Assembly (NCBI GenBank): GCA_026874595.1 | Contig: CM049309.1 | Span: 15,826,576 to 15,890,575, forward strand | Direction: 5' to 3' | Origin: Sipunculus nudus | Taxonomy: Eukaryota > Annelida > Sipuncula > Golfingiida > Sipunculidae | DNA length: 64,000 nt | Part shown: positions 45,700 through 56,612 of the stretch, one piece after another | How the letters are laid out: every line of letters begins with the position of its first letter | How positions within the stretch are numbered: position 1 is the first letter of the stretch | Notes under the pieces: generated by a model | The model's database searches: none | What the model saw: only the letters and a program-made list of their open reading frames with translations | What the model was told of the DNA's origin: nothing | Translations under genes and position numbers: made by a program

Positions 45700-46070
45700 C
45701 AAGGGCGAGAAAGAAGTCCCACTTTCACTCAGTTTATTGGTTAATCCCTCTGCATGTTTGTTTAATTTTCTGACCGCATTAATACAAGCATGGCTCGCAC
45801 GGTTACTGGACGGCAGCCAGCTTGTATGCGAATACAGGAAATGACTCTTTACCATAGAGACGGATTTAAGGTTTGATTTTGTGAGTTCACATGTTCATGT
45901 ATTCTTTTGTGTTTATTCATCATTCGTAGCCTAATATTAAGATTAACCATGATATCAGTGAAACAGGGTACATGGTCGTTGCTGTACATTCCCATGTATG
46001 GCTTGTATCACGACTAAAGTAAGGCTTACCAGCCAAACATAAACGCCAACCGTGTCGTGTATTCACGGTT
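45700..46070 (+). repeat. dispersed repeat R1, copy 2, right part
   Basis: TTATTGGTTAATCCCTCTGC, GGTTACTGGACGGC, CCCATGTATGGCTTGTATCA and TATTCACGG continue the match to 29690-30020 after the inserted retrotransposon. Confidence 0.7.
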
Positions 46071-46484
46071 ATCCAGCGACTGGCAGCTTATGGATAGTTA
46101 ATAATAGGGTTTTATTGCCTCAAGGAAGATTAGGATAATTGGTTTAATTAATTGTCCTGTCAACCTGCATTCGGTGTTCACTCACACACATCTTCAGGCA
46201 CACGTGTTCACTGAGACTCATGTTACTGTTGGTAAGTGAGAAGAAATATTATGAATACTAAGGACACTAGCAATTCGTGCGGTGTCAATTATGGTCGTTT
46301 TCTTTCGTGACGGATTATTTTTATTTTTTATTCAGTGGCGTCAATTTATCTTCAAGGATGGGGAGGGGACCCGGATTTTTAAACGAACTGGAAAAAAATT
46401 AGAGATTACCAGATGGTTGATATAGGGCTTGTCTAAGCCTCATTACGGACCTGTGTGGTTTCGTCACCAAGATGACACCTGGAA
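46071..46484. other. intergenic with a fragment of R9
   Basis: About 46335-46400 holds AGTGGCGTCAATTTATCTTC followed by a G-rich stretch, the terminus of R9. Otherwise nothing was recognised. Confidence 0.5.
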
Positions 46485-46908
46485 ACTGGCTTCTGTGGCT
46501 CTGTGGTAGAGCCAAGGACTCAAAGCTGGGAGATCGTGAGTTCGAATCTTGATCAGCCGAGGCAGTGAGATTTTTCACCATCGGCTCCCACCCAGGGAGA
46601 GCGCTCTGCAGGCTTACTGGGTCTTAATTACCCCAACGGACGTGCTTCACTCACAAAACAAGTGCGTCTTTCGGGATTCCTGGATGGTATGACCAAGCAA
46701 TGGGAAGGATTACACACCTAGACCCCGCAGGTGCAGTAGTAAACGGGCCTGGTTAACGCCTTGATAGCAAATGAGAGGAAACGTTTGATACTGCCCTGTC
46801 AAATAGTCCGAAACCGGAATGGAATTCTGCAGATGTACATACACTTAGTTAAGCTAGCATAAAAAAATTAAGGTGGTTACCTCCAACAATAATATCTTAA
46901 AATAAGTG
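46485..46908 (+). repeat. tRNA-derived SINE (family S1), copy 2, near full length
   Basis: The A box (TGGCTCTGTGGTAGAGCC) and B box (GTGAGTTCGAATCTTGATC) form the head. The body ends with AACCGGAATGGAATTCTGCA, ACACTTAGTTAAGCTAGC, an A run and GGTGGTTACCTCCAACAATA. This is the best copy for defining the family. Confidence 0.8.
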
Positions 46909-47329
46909 ACACCTGAGATAGATGCCGGCTCAGCTTGCAAGGGTGCGTATATAAACTATATATGTAGTAACGTGTAGATAAGGTTGCTTAAAAAATAAAG
47001 TGTAAATATCGGTTGTGGTTGCTTGAAATTGTATATAACTTCAGAATGTCCATAAACATATCAGGTTTAAAAGAGAGGATAAACTTTTAAACAAATGACC
47101 CGTGGGTCATGACGCTCAGCCGACTGACATGTTGACAATATGTCTTTGCACAGACAACTAATTAAGATAATGCAGGTGGCATTATTGTTCACACATATAA
47201 GCTTAAGTTCATCAAGACCCATAAGCACAACAAATCTGATGACAAACCAACCGGCCTTTCATGAGGAATCTGGCAATTTGTGTGTATTTTGCATTATTTC
47301 TACGGTGCTCAAACATACCCCAAAACTCT
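46909..47329. other. intergenic, nothing recognised
   Basis: No feature visible. Confidence 0.5.
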
Positions 47330-48790
47330 GAGAATATAGTTCACTGTGACCCATTTTCAGCTTTCCAAGGAGATTTTCATAGACCTCCCTGGACTTAGAT
47401 TAGAAGATTCCAGGTCCAATGTTAATGATTTGTGCCCTGCTTTGGTACTGCTTTGGTATCAAATTTTTAATTATGATGGGGGTGCATATAAGCCAATTAG
47501 AATCACGGTGATCAATGCATAAGTTGTTCAAATACTTGAGCTTTTGTATAAATTTTTTTATTATTGTCCTATAGCGTGAAGGATATGGGTAACAGATACC
47601 TAATTTAAGGTTTCCACAAACACTTTTCATGGGCCTCCTTGCATGACAAGAATGAAGATTCTAGGTCCAGTTGTTACAATTTGTGCCACATTAACAGATG
47701 ACAGCATCCTTAAAGGTCTCAAAAATAGAGAAAAAATTCGAAAAATTGAATAAAATATAGGTAGCACCACCAGTCTGCAGAAACTGATGAAACACTCCAT
47801 AATCAATATCCATGCAAAGAATCATGGTGATCTCTGCATTTGTTCAGATACTTCAGCTTTTGTATCAAATTGTCCCTTATTCTGAGGGATACTTCGGAGC
47901 CCCATAGCTTAAAGAATATGGATAACAGAGACCTAATTCCAGATTTCCAAGGAGACATTTCTTATACCCTCTGGATGTAAAGTGAGAAGATTCCAGGTCC
48001 AGCGGTTACTTTTTGTGCCCAGTTAACAGATGATGGCATCTTTTAAGGTGTCAAAAAAGAGAAAAAAATTCCAAAAACATCGAAAAAATACAGGTGGCAC
48101 CACCAGTCTGCAGAAACTTATAAAAACTCCATGATATATATCCATGCAAAGAATCATGGTGATCAATGCATTAGTTGTTCAGATATTTGAGCTTTTGTAT
48201 CAAATTTTTCATTATTCTGGGGGGTACTTCAGAGCCCAGTAGCTTGAAGTATATGGGTAACAGAGACCTAATTCCATGTTTCAATGGGGGGACTTTTCAT
48301 GGGCCTCCCTGCATGTCAAGAAAGAAGATTCTAGGTTCAGTCGTTTCGATTTGTGCCCTGTTAACAGATGATCGCATCATTTAAGGTCTCTAAAATAGAG
48401 AAAAAATCGTAAAAAAATTAAAAAAAAATACAGGTGGCGCCAGTAGCCTGCAAAAAAACTGATGAAACACTCGATGATCAATATCCATGCAAAGAATCAT
48501 GGTGATGGATGCATAAGTTGTTCAGATATTTGAGCTTTGGTATGAAATTTTTATTATTCTTGGGGGTACTTCGGAGCCACATAGCTTGAAGAATATGGGT
48601 AACAGAGACCTTATTCCAGGTTTCCAAGGAGATTTTACAAGGACCTCTTTGGATCGATAAAAGGAAGATTCCAGGTCCAACGGTAACGATTTGTGCCTTG
48701 TTAACTGACAGACGGCCGGATGGCCGGACGCCCGGACGGACGACGGACACAGAGTGATCGCTATAGGCCATATGACTTACAGTAGCTGAG
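47330..48790. repeat. decayed tandem repeat, roughly 250-350-bp unit, more than four copies
   Basis: Phase marker TTTCCAAGGAGA-TTT and variants recurs near 47360, 47607, 47960, 48277 and 48620. Other shared blocks are GAAGATTCCAGGTCCA, GTTAACAGATGATGGCATC, AATACAGGTGGC, CATGCAAAGAATCATGGTGAT, TTGTTCAGATA-TTGAGCTTTG and GGGTAACAGAGACCTAATTCC. The array ends in GACAGACGGCCGGATGGCCG and ACAGAGTGATCGCTATAGG, a run I associate with bivalve repeats. No coding. Confidence 0.85.
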
Positions 48791-49638
48791 CTAAAAAGGG
48801 ACTCTTAAACATCAAATCTGTCACTGTACAGTGTCATGCAGGTAAGGTAAACCTATTAGCAGGTGGTGGCTTTCATCCAGAACAGAGACTTGGCCTGATG
48901 TGATGGAAATTTAAAAATGACTTAAATCTATCAAAACATGTTGTTTTCATTCTTCCCTGGAAGTCTGGGGATGACGGTGTTAGAAATATTAAGCTTTTTT
49001 ATTATATCTATAGTTCTTAGTCACAATGGCTTTTCCCAGTAGCTGACGTCACTGCCGAGTTGACAGTGCCTTTGAAGTGCAAATAGCTTCTGAACAAATA
49101 ACATAGCCGCATGTGTTTTTTTTTTGTTTAAAAATAAATAAAAAAATCCTCAGTAATTTGGTTCAGTTTATGTAAAATTTATATCAATATTTTTTTCCAG
49201 AGGCATGTTGTATGATAATATAATGAGATTTGGAAGACGTTTGTTTGACCTGACCACGATAAAACAATCGACAAATTCCTCCGTCACGTATCGCTTCGGG
49301 TATTATGTTCCTGAACAGACCAGTACCCAAGTTTTAATGTAACTGTCATGTTGCAAACGAGATTATATTTTTCGGATTCTTAATTCGCCTTGACGAAATT
49401 GGGATTGTGATTTTGCCTTGGCGGTATTGCAATTGTGATCTCGCCTTGGCCGATTTAAACTCGCCTGGACGAGAACACAATCACACCATGGAGCAGCCTA
49501 GGGTTTAATCTGGCCTAAGCGAGTTTAATATCTGTCTGGTATCATTCAGGCGAGTTTCAAGTTGACTCAAAGCGATAATGTACACATACATGTCGATATA
49601 CAGAACATTTCCACTCGAAAATCAATTCCTGTAACTTT

Positions 49639-49643
<5 letters not shown>
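48791..49643. other. intergenic; cluster of CGCCTTGGCG-like motifs
   Basis: Between 49385 and 49560 the near-palindrome TCGCCTTGRCGA and variants recur about five times at 25-60 bp spacing. Nothing else recognised. Confidence 0.45.

Positions 49644-49689
<46 letters not shown>
49644..49689. repeat. (CT)n microsatellite
   Basis: Pure alternating CT for about 46 bp. Confidence 0.97.
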
Positions 49690-49692
<3 letters not shown>

Positions 49693-49974
49693 ATATTGAA
49701 AATGCTTATACGTGTAATAACCAAAATCTTGCTTTCTTATAGTTTTTCTCCAGCTGACAAAAGTTACTGATACGGACTAGCTATTGTTACAGGTGTTTGT
49801 TTTATGAATGTGTCTGTTGCCATTCTGTTTCGTGTTAGGCAAGTCCTGGGCGTTGCTATGGCGTGTAGAGACACAGGGCTCGGTGTAATCCGCGTACTAG
49901 AGGAACCTTGGCGTTTAAAGATACGGCGCTCGGCTAATCTGGAATTCACCCCGCCTGTTCCCGCTGTATGAACG
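49690..49974. other. intergenic, nothing recognised
   Basis: No feature visible. Confidence 0.45.
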
Positions 49975-50293
49975 CGTGTCTTGTATTGTTCCTTCGACGG
50001 GTGTGTATTATCTATTGTTGTGTTCTTGGGATTGCACGTGAAATAAAAGTGTTTGGGGTGAGAAGCTATAAATTAGGGGGGGGGATTTTTAGAGCCCAGG
50101 AGAGGAGGAGGGAGAGAAATATTCCAGCGGACACGTGTCTTGTATTGTTCCTTCGGCGCGTGTGTATTATCTATTGTTGTGTTCTTTGGATTGCACGTGA
50201 AATAGAAGGGATTGGGATGAGAAGCTATATATTAGGGGGGGGGGTGTTTAGAGCCCAGGAGAGGAGGAGAGAGAGAAATATTCCAGCGGACAC
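49975..50293 (+). repeat. 159-bp tandem duplication
   Basis: Two copies begin at 49975 and 50134 with CGTGTCTTGTATTGTTCCTT, then TGTGTATTATCTATTGTTG, ATTGCACGTGAAATA, a G run, AGAGCCCAGGAGAGGAGGA and ATTCCAGCGGACAC. They differ at roughly one base in fifteen, so the duplication is fairly recent. Confidence 0.92.
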
Positions 50294-50345
50294 GGAAGAG
50301 TGTGAGTCAGTTTGTGGACCTTTCCGATAATTGTAGCTACAGGCC

Positions 50346-50389
50346 TGTAACGCAAACAATTATATTTGTTCTTTCTTGTTTGCGTTACA
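50346..50389. repeat. perfect 14-bp inverted repeat (hairpin)
   Basis: TGTAACGCAAACAA (50346-50359) is exactly mirrored by TTGTTTGCGTTACA (50376-50389) with a 16-base spacer. It could be the start of an LTR next to the remnant end of another copy. Confidence 0.9.
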
Positions 50390-51299
50390 GCTCCTAAGGT
50401 GGAAAGTTTACCCTCTAAAGCTTGGTCAGATCTGACCAAAGCGGTTTGGACTATAATATTCGGCGTTCAGCGGGGGGACATGCAACAACCTCTACATATT
50501 ACGCATAATACAGCTGTGTTGACTCAGTTAAGAAATAAATTGTAATTTAAATGTTCAATATGTATTAAATTATTGGCACTTACTCTCAAGAAATCCAGAC
50601 AATGATTACCTCCATCGGCTCTTGTTTACAGCCTGGCAACTTGGCGAGGCATGCTAGGAAGGCTAAGGAGGGTCTATTCTTGGGAGATTTATGAGGGAAC
50701 CACCATATTTTGGTGTTTTTAGGTAATTTGCATAGATCCCCCTGTTAATTTGCAAGTGATACCCTTTTGGGGTTGTGGTCCAATAAGAGGGGAAACTCTC
50801 ACCAACAAGTGTCCGTACTCCATTCCTGAATGGAGTCTGAATGTTCGGGCTACGATAATTGCAGCAGTTATAAATATTCCTCGAAATTTTTAACGGACTT
50901 TATATAGTCTTCATTTTGCCTTTGGGATTACTACCAGAACTTCACATTTGGATTGCAACAGATTATTTTCGGGATCACATTTGACTTTTATTCTCTGAGA
51001 AGATTTACGTGAACTGTTAATCTAGATTATATGTTTTTAAGGACTTGAAGTGCTGTGACAGTGGTGGTACCAAGAATCAGAGCCTAGGATCAGGACACTC
51101 TGGTACTGGACACTTTATTTATTATGCTGTGTTATTGTATTGATTTACTGTTACACTGTTGTTATACTGTCTCATTGTATTTATTTAGTGTATTGTAATG
51201 CTAGGCTTGTTCTAAGAATAAATTATAATTATTTGTTGACAAAAAACCACTGACTTCTTTATTCATTCCCCTTGACAATTAACGCTGCTTTGTGTTACA
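50346..51299 (+). mobile_element. candidate solo LTR
   Basis: Starts TGTAACGCAAACAA and ends CTTTGTGTTACA, giving inverted termini TGTAACRCAAA in the TG...CA pattern. A TATA-like TTTATATAGTC lies at about 50893 and AATAAA at about 51219, in the order expected for U3, R and U5. No matching 5-bp target duplication is visible, no primer-binding site follows, and no partner LTR is in the window, so this is tentative. Confidence 0.4.
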
Positions 51300-52466
51300 G
51301 AATCTGATTATTATTTATTCCCGTAACAAAATTTATGCTCGTGATCTGTTGATATTAGGTTCCGTAACGCTATCTAGGAATGCTGATAAATAGAACCTTT
51401 CACTTGTGAATCTTATTTTTAATAATCATCGTTCTCCTGGCTGTCTCATCTTCCCTTTAAGACCTATCTCTCGGATCCTAGAAACGATACATAATCAGGT
51501 CCAAATCAGGTCAAAAAGAAATCAATCTCAGTGAAGATGAAATTCTATCCGGATAGTCAGTCACTTGTGTTAAAGGTAAGCGTGTAACACACATGAGGTT
51601 CAGTGGAACTAATATGACATGCTTGTCGGTATCAAGTTTGCAGGGAAACTAAGTGCAAACAGAGGAAACTTAGTTAAAACAGTCCGCTATTGAGAATCCA
51701 CCTAATCACTTGTTTATTAAGACTCTAGCTGCTAGCAACATAAGTCATGGGATATAAGCGTGATGCATTCACGAATACGAATTAAATGAGTTCCTTATGT
51801 AAAGAATTAATTTCATAGAACATATTAAACCTGACAAAAAATGCTAACACTATAACATTCCATTGGAAATCTGATATATCAAAATACAGATGATTTAGAA
51901 ATGTAAATTCTGAAGGCAAATCGGCAATAGAATTTGTTCAACATTTTTTGGCAAATGATTTTATCCACGGTCGATCCTTCGATCGAAAGAAGATGCAACT
52001 TATCATATGATGATAATGATGTTTTATTACGCATTTAGACTTCATGCTATTAGTAAACAAATGAAGAAAAATTCACACACCCTCATTATAGTATTCATGG
52101 CGTTTTCAATTCTAATTAAGTGTTATTCTAATTAAGACTCCATGATTCCAAGCTGTCAACATTTGGTATTTGTTAATTAATTTCCTTGACCAATGAAACT
52201 AAATCATTAATTGGTGAGAGGCCTGCCAAAAACATATCCCATAAAACACCAGATCAGAGTCCGACACGTAATAACCATTTTTTTTTATAACAGATCAATA
52301 ATCAATACATAGACCACCTATTTAAAGGGTAGGTATAAACAGTAGTGTCGATGGATGTACAATGTTCAATAGGCAATAATAAATGAAAATGCTCAATGAA
52401 TCAATGCCTCCAGCATCTGCCGCTCACTGTTACCTTTTATCCCCACAGCCCATCTCCATACTACGA
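51300..52466. other. intergenic, nothing recognised
   Basis: No coding signal. Confidence 0.5.
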
Positions 52467-52890
52467 TGGATGTGGCAGCTACGCTTTCACAGACCTTTAT
52501 GCAGCGAGTCGTTTAGATTTCTGTTTCATGAATAATAAACAAGGCAATTGAACCAATCAAATGACTAGCATTGACTTGTTTTACGCATCTCCCGGAACAT
52601 GTCTGGTGCTAGTTCTAGACCAAACATTTCCAAGGGGGCATTGGGACTTTTGACCAATCAAATAAAGCCATATAAACCTGTCCCCTTTCTAATGCACACG
52701 GGTTCTTGTCCAGACGGCCTAGGAACAGTGTATCGTTAACATTTTGTTCACTGGTTTTGATTGGCAGTATTGATTTCGGTCCGAACATTGCACGTTTGTT
52801 TCTTTTTAATAAAATACACAAGAGCGGCTCGCTGGATCAAGGTCTGTGAAAGCGAAACCACAGACCTGGTAGTACGAAGATGCCACAACA
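52467..52890. repeat. inverted-repeat element
   Basis: CGCTTTCACAGACCTTTATG then CAGCGAGTCG (52482-52511) is matched in inverse by GCGGCTCGCTGGATCAAGGT then CTGTGAAAGCG (52824-52854). Weaker matches (GATGTGGCA against TTGTGGCAT) extend outward. The 310-bp spacer has no open frame with a domain. Candidate MITE or hairpin element. Confidence 0.6.
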
Positions 52891-53046
52891 GCTGCAGCTG
52901 TCATCATGAAACTTATTTTAGCAGATTTTTTTATGACCTACTTACTCCGGGCAAAGAGTAAACATTTCTTTAGAGGAAGGGGAACAAAACGGGAACAAAT
53001 TCAGTTGATCGTGCATAAGTGACGAAACATTTATGATTATTCCTTG

Positions 53047-53212
53047 ATGATATTCCTGAATTCAGATCATGTGCTGAATCTTCAATTACCCATTCCCGAG
53101 ATACCCTGAACATTTCATGAGATTCCGTTCATGATTGCGCGAGTAATGTGGTAAAAAAAAACACTCACAAACACACGAATGGGAATGAACGCATAACCTC
53201 CTGGGGAGGCAA
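53047..53212 (+). repeat. dispersed repeat R2, copy 6 (right half)
   Basis: Starts at TGATATTCCTGAATTCAGAT and continues CCCATTCCCGAGATACCCTG, TTTCATGAGATTCCGTTCAT, ACACACGAATGGGAATGAAC and CTCCTGGGGAGGCAATAA. Confidence 0.75.
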
Positions 53213-54359
53213 TAAGGAAAAAAATACATCGTTCGAATAGTCTTTGGTCTATTCTCAATGAGTTCCTCTCAAATGACAATTTTAGATATCGTCACTCAAG
53301 TATCATATAGCTTCGCCATTGAAAGTATAACCATAGCCAATGATTTACGGTGTTATTAACAAGGTTACAATCATATCCATTTGTAAAACATGATCTCTAT
53401 TGTTGTAACCGGTTATAAATTTATATAGTTTCTTTTTATAAAAAAAAAAGATAATCAAAAGTCAGACAAGACCATCCACATTAGTAATTCCAGACCCTAT
53501 CAATTTTTATTAAGGCGGTGAGAGGTTGCCAGAAGTAATTGGAAATTAGGGTGTACCTTGGCATGTATTTGCTTGATTACTTTTGGCTTTTCTATGTTCA
53601 GTTAACGTTAGTCCGATTCCAGAACACTGATACAATATGTGCACTCCTGGCTTCTATATCCATTTAGTACCCAGAACCACTCTCAACAGGCACATGGTAA
53701 TTGTGTTTCAAGATGTTTTGTATTCGTGGGGAGGGGGAGGGCTCCTGTGACAATGACGCAAAGAAAAGCTAACCTGAATATCAGGATATGCCACTTTAAG
53801 GAAAACAAGAAAAAGTGAGCTTTGGTTAAGGGGCTAGCTTTCATAGCTCTTAGAGCCTGCTTCGATTCCAAGACACTAAGGTAAAATTATGTGATAAATT
53901 ATGTCGTTGTCCCGCTTTCCAAACAAATGGATGTTTTTATGGGGAGCATTTTACATTGAGAGTACACACTGAGCACCTACGTATCTTAGGTAACGCAATA
54001 AAAGGTGACAGCATACTTGTATGTATCCTCATGCAGCCCAATAGTGCGGTCACGTTGAAGGATGGAAAGACATTTAAACGCTAAGTACGTTGGTCGTAGA
54101 CTGTCTAATGTCAGAGGACCAAAATGCCGCTAATTCAGAATGCTAAAGATTTATGGTTTACGTCTTGTGACAGCGTGTTTGTAGGCCATGAGGTTGTTGT
54201 TAAGAAAATGACGAAAATATTTGCATCCTCATTGAGCGTTATAGTGCTGTCCTCAACACAAGGCGTAAAGGCACTCTGACGCTGCATGGTTATGTCAGAG
54301 GATCGTAAGGGCGCTATAGTAAAACCTGCATAAACAGCTCTCCATTTATTGATATAGAC
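53213..54359. other. intergenic, nothing recognised
   Basis: No feature visible. Frames of about 60 codons on the - strand have no domain. Confidence 0.5.
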
Positions 54360-54556
54360 AGGGGCGTGAATGAAGGGGGAGGGTATATATCCCCCTACAC
54401 TTTTTAGCAAGGGTTTGTGCTTAATGTAATCAACCCCCCCCCCCCCCCCATGCACTAATATTCATAGAATGATATTTATTTATTGGAAATGGAATAAATT
54501 GATAATTAGAATTATAGACTTTGAATCCATTTCTGAGATATCAATCAAATATCATA
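54360..54556 (+). repeat. dispersed repeat R9, copy 3, left part
   Basis: AGGGGCGTGAATGAAGGGGG, ATATCCCCCTACAC, a C16 run near 54433-54449, TAGAATTATAGACTTTGAAT and CCATTTCTGAGAT match copy 1 at 14546-14790. The copy breaks where the mariner-like element begins and resumes at 56613. Confidence 0.6.
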
Positions 54557-54816
54557 TCGGGTGACTCATAAAAAAGGCCCCAACTTAAGGTTTTAATAAT
54601 TTTATCATTACTGCATGTAAGTTGTTGGTAGATGACGTGTAGAAAGATATAATACAAGAATGTTTGTAAAACGTCATTGAGTTGTTGGTAGATGACGTGT
54701 AGAAAGATAAAATATGAGAATGTTTGTAAAACGTCATTGATCGAGGAGTTCAACTTTATGATTTATGACAAGAATAATTTTGCAAAGTGAAATTTGCTAT
54801 ATCCAGTGCCGAGTAT

Positions 54817-55153
54817 AAAGCAGCGTTTCCATGTGCGCGTATATGCGTATGTGCGTGCGTATATGCGTGAAAAAATAGGTGTGTTTCCATGTGCACGTAT
54901 ATGCGAATATGCGTGAACCGGCAACGTATATACCTGTTCAGTGACTCAAGCAGGCCTTCAACAAAAGACGGTGAAATGACGTCATTTTACCCTGAATCTC
55001 TAAGTTCACGCAGACCCTATTCGTGAAAATCGCTCCTTTGGCGATTTTAACGCATATACGCAAATACACATATACGCTGACACTCCAGTTACAAAATAAT
55101 ATGAGCGATTTTTCACGCATATACGCATTTACGCGCACATGGAATCGCTGCTT
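54817..55153. mobile_element. MITE with GCAGCGTTTCCATGTGCGCG ends
   Basis: AAGCAGCGTTTCCATGTGCGCG (54819 onward) is mirrored at the right end as CGCGCACATGGAATCGCTGC then TT (to 55153). TATGCGTGAAAAA at 54868 matches the inverse of TTTTTCACGCATA at 55109. A second copy of the GTTTCCATGTGCACGTATAT motif follows inside the left arm. About 335 bp, no coding. Confidence 0.75.
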
Positions 55154-55200
55154 AAAGCTGCATGATGTCCCTGTGTCAAGTGTCATCTGGGTACAAGACA

Positions 55201-55880
55201 TTAGGTGCAGGTGTCACCAGGCTCAAACGTCCAACTTACAGTGTGCTTTTCATACTTTGTTTTCATTTTACTTTGTGCAGATTTTAGATTTGACTTTGGA
55301 ATCCTACAAGCATTGTGTAGTTTAGTGCGAAAGTCTGAGACATACTGCAGTAAACTAAGAGAATCAGGATTTTCACACGAATATTTCTTTAAGCAGTTTC
55401 AATGGAAGTTCAGTTCGCGGTCCATGTCCGAAAACTAGTTCAAAGGGACTGAAACTCAAGGACTCTTGAAAGGATTCTCTGAAAGCAAACAGCAATAGGT
55501 GGATTCCTTCATCCCAGTCTTTCTGTGTGTCATAGCAATAGGTCCTAATCATGTTTTTTAATGTTTGGTGAAAACGCTCGAGGGCGCCATGACTTTCAGG
55601 ATGGTATGGCGAAGAGCTGTACTGTTTTATACCTATCTCAATCATAACTTGTTTGAATAAGCCAGACATAAAATTAAACCTTGGTCAGATTTGACGGATT
55701 TTGGTAATCCAAACGTTGTAAAAAAACTTGGTCAGAGCTTTGACAACACTTTTGGCATTAATTTTCGCAATGGTATTGCCTCAGGGAACCTGGTAGATGC
55801 GCACATAATTGTCAGCAAGTATTTATGTCCAGGTTTTGTTTTGAGCAGTGTGTGATGGTCTTTTGCTCTTGGGTGTTCAT
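55201..55880 (-). pseudogene. gypsy-type integrase relic
   Basis: Read on the - strand, fragments cover the integrase core and C-terminal region. LKTKPGHKYLLTIMC and TRFPEAIPLRK come first, then a region with FGLPKSVKSDQG that includes the second catalytic Asp. Next, in another frame, come YSSSPYHPESHGALERFHQT with the catalytic Glu, the LLFAFRESFQESLSFSPFEL block, and a tail ending SWTFEPGD. Adjacent pieces lie in different frames: base-level breaks occur near 55760, near 55710 in a T run, and near 55675. No gag, RT or LTR is adjacent, so only about 680 bp of the element remains. Integrase joins retroelement cDNA to the genome; this copy cannot. Confidence 0.88.
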
Positions 55881-55898
55881 ACTAAAACAAAATAATGT

Positions 55899-56126
55899 TT
55901 AGTTCACGTGAGTTCGATACCCTGCTGTGTACAGGATTTTTTTTTTAGCTCTGCGGATAAGGAATTGATCAAGTGTTAATTCACGGAAGAGGGGACGGAG
56001 AGAGTCAAGCATTGCAAGAGAATTTTTAGGGAAAGGGTGGAGTCTATGTTCTGTGAATAGGGTAATCAAAACCTTTTTTAAGAACTTGTTAAGTTGATCG
56101 GCAAGGTTCGAGTGGCAGGTATAGGA
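55899..56126 (-). other. unassigned 75-codon open frame after an acceptor-like site
   Basis: On the - strand, TTTAGTTTTTACAG (a good acceptor) is followed by 75 open codons to TAA at 55899-55901. It reads SYTCHSNLADQLNKFLKKVL at the start and contains SLAMLDSLRPLFRELTLDQF. It looks helical and protein-like but I recognise no family. It lies directly upstream of the gypsy integrase relic and inside the mariner-like element, so it could be a decayed part of the retroelement or a captured host exon. Confidence 0.3.
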
Positions 56127-56161
56127 CTGTAAAAACTAAAGTGAACAAGAATATGGTCTAA

Positions 56162-56302
56162 ACTGCAGAGAACATTCTTTCTCAAGAGGACAATCCGGGT
56201 AGACATTGGTTCCAGAGGAAAATTGCCTGTAACTTGGGGATAACTCAAACTTCAGTGCACAGATTAACAAAAGTTTTAAATTTCTTAACGACAAACTGTT
56301 AA
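56162..56302 (+). pseudogene. Tc1/mariner-type transposase helix-turn-helix remnant
   Basis: Between TAA at 56159 and TAA at 56300 the + strand reads through ENILSQEDNPGR and then QRKIACNLGITQTSVHRLTK. This has the second DNA-binding helix-turn-helix pattern (RKIA-x-LGI-x-TSV-x-R) of IS630/Tc1/mariner transposases. No DDE catalytic domain follows before the right end at 56420, so the C-terminal two-thirds is deleted. Confidence 0.65.
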
Positions 56303-56612
56303 TGACAAACGCTTTGACAAACGCTAACTGATACGGCCATCACATGCACTGTAACCTACGACCTGTCCCCGTATGACACTTGACACCGACTGCCAAGTGC
56401 AACATGCAGTAAACAGCACTTGATTTAAAAAAAATTCACTATCAAATTAATTCTTGTCATAAATCAGGAAGCTGAACTCCTGGATCAATGAAACATAAAA
56501 AAAACTATTTATAATTAACACATCGTTCTTCACGCCAAATACCAACAACTTACATGCAGTATTTTATAAATTACTAACCCCTAAAGTTCGGGACTTTTTT
56601 TTATGAAACCTG

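Larger units (their letters stand above)
54557..56612 (+). mobile_element. mariner-like DNA transposon, deleted and carrying other insertions
   Basis: The left end (54557-54800) and right end (56420-56612) are long inverted copies. ACTCATAAAAAAGGCCCCAAC against TTCATAAAAAAAAGTCCCGAAC gives the tips, and TACTGCATGTAAGTTGTTGG and ATTTATGACAAGAAT are shared inside. The left end has in addition a 66-bp tandem duplication (54622-54752). A transposase HTH remnant (56162-56302) and much foreign DNA lie between. Length and content show a dead copy. Confidence 0.65.

Noticed and set aside
46485-46580. Possible functional tRNA gene
   Set aside because: A and B boxes are present but the head does not fold into a cloverleaf with a clear anticodon arm, and it continues into a SINE body.
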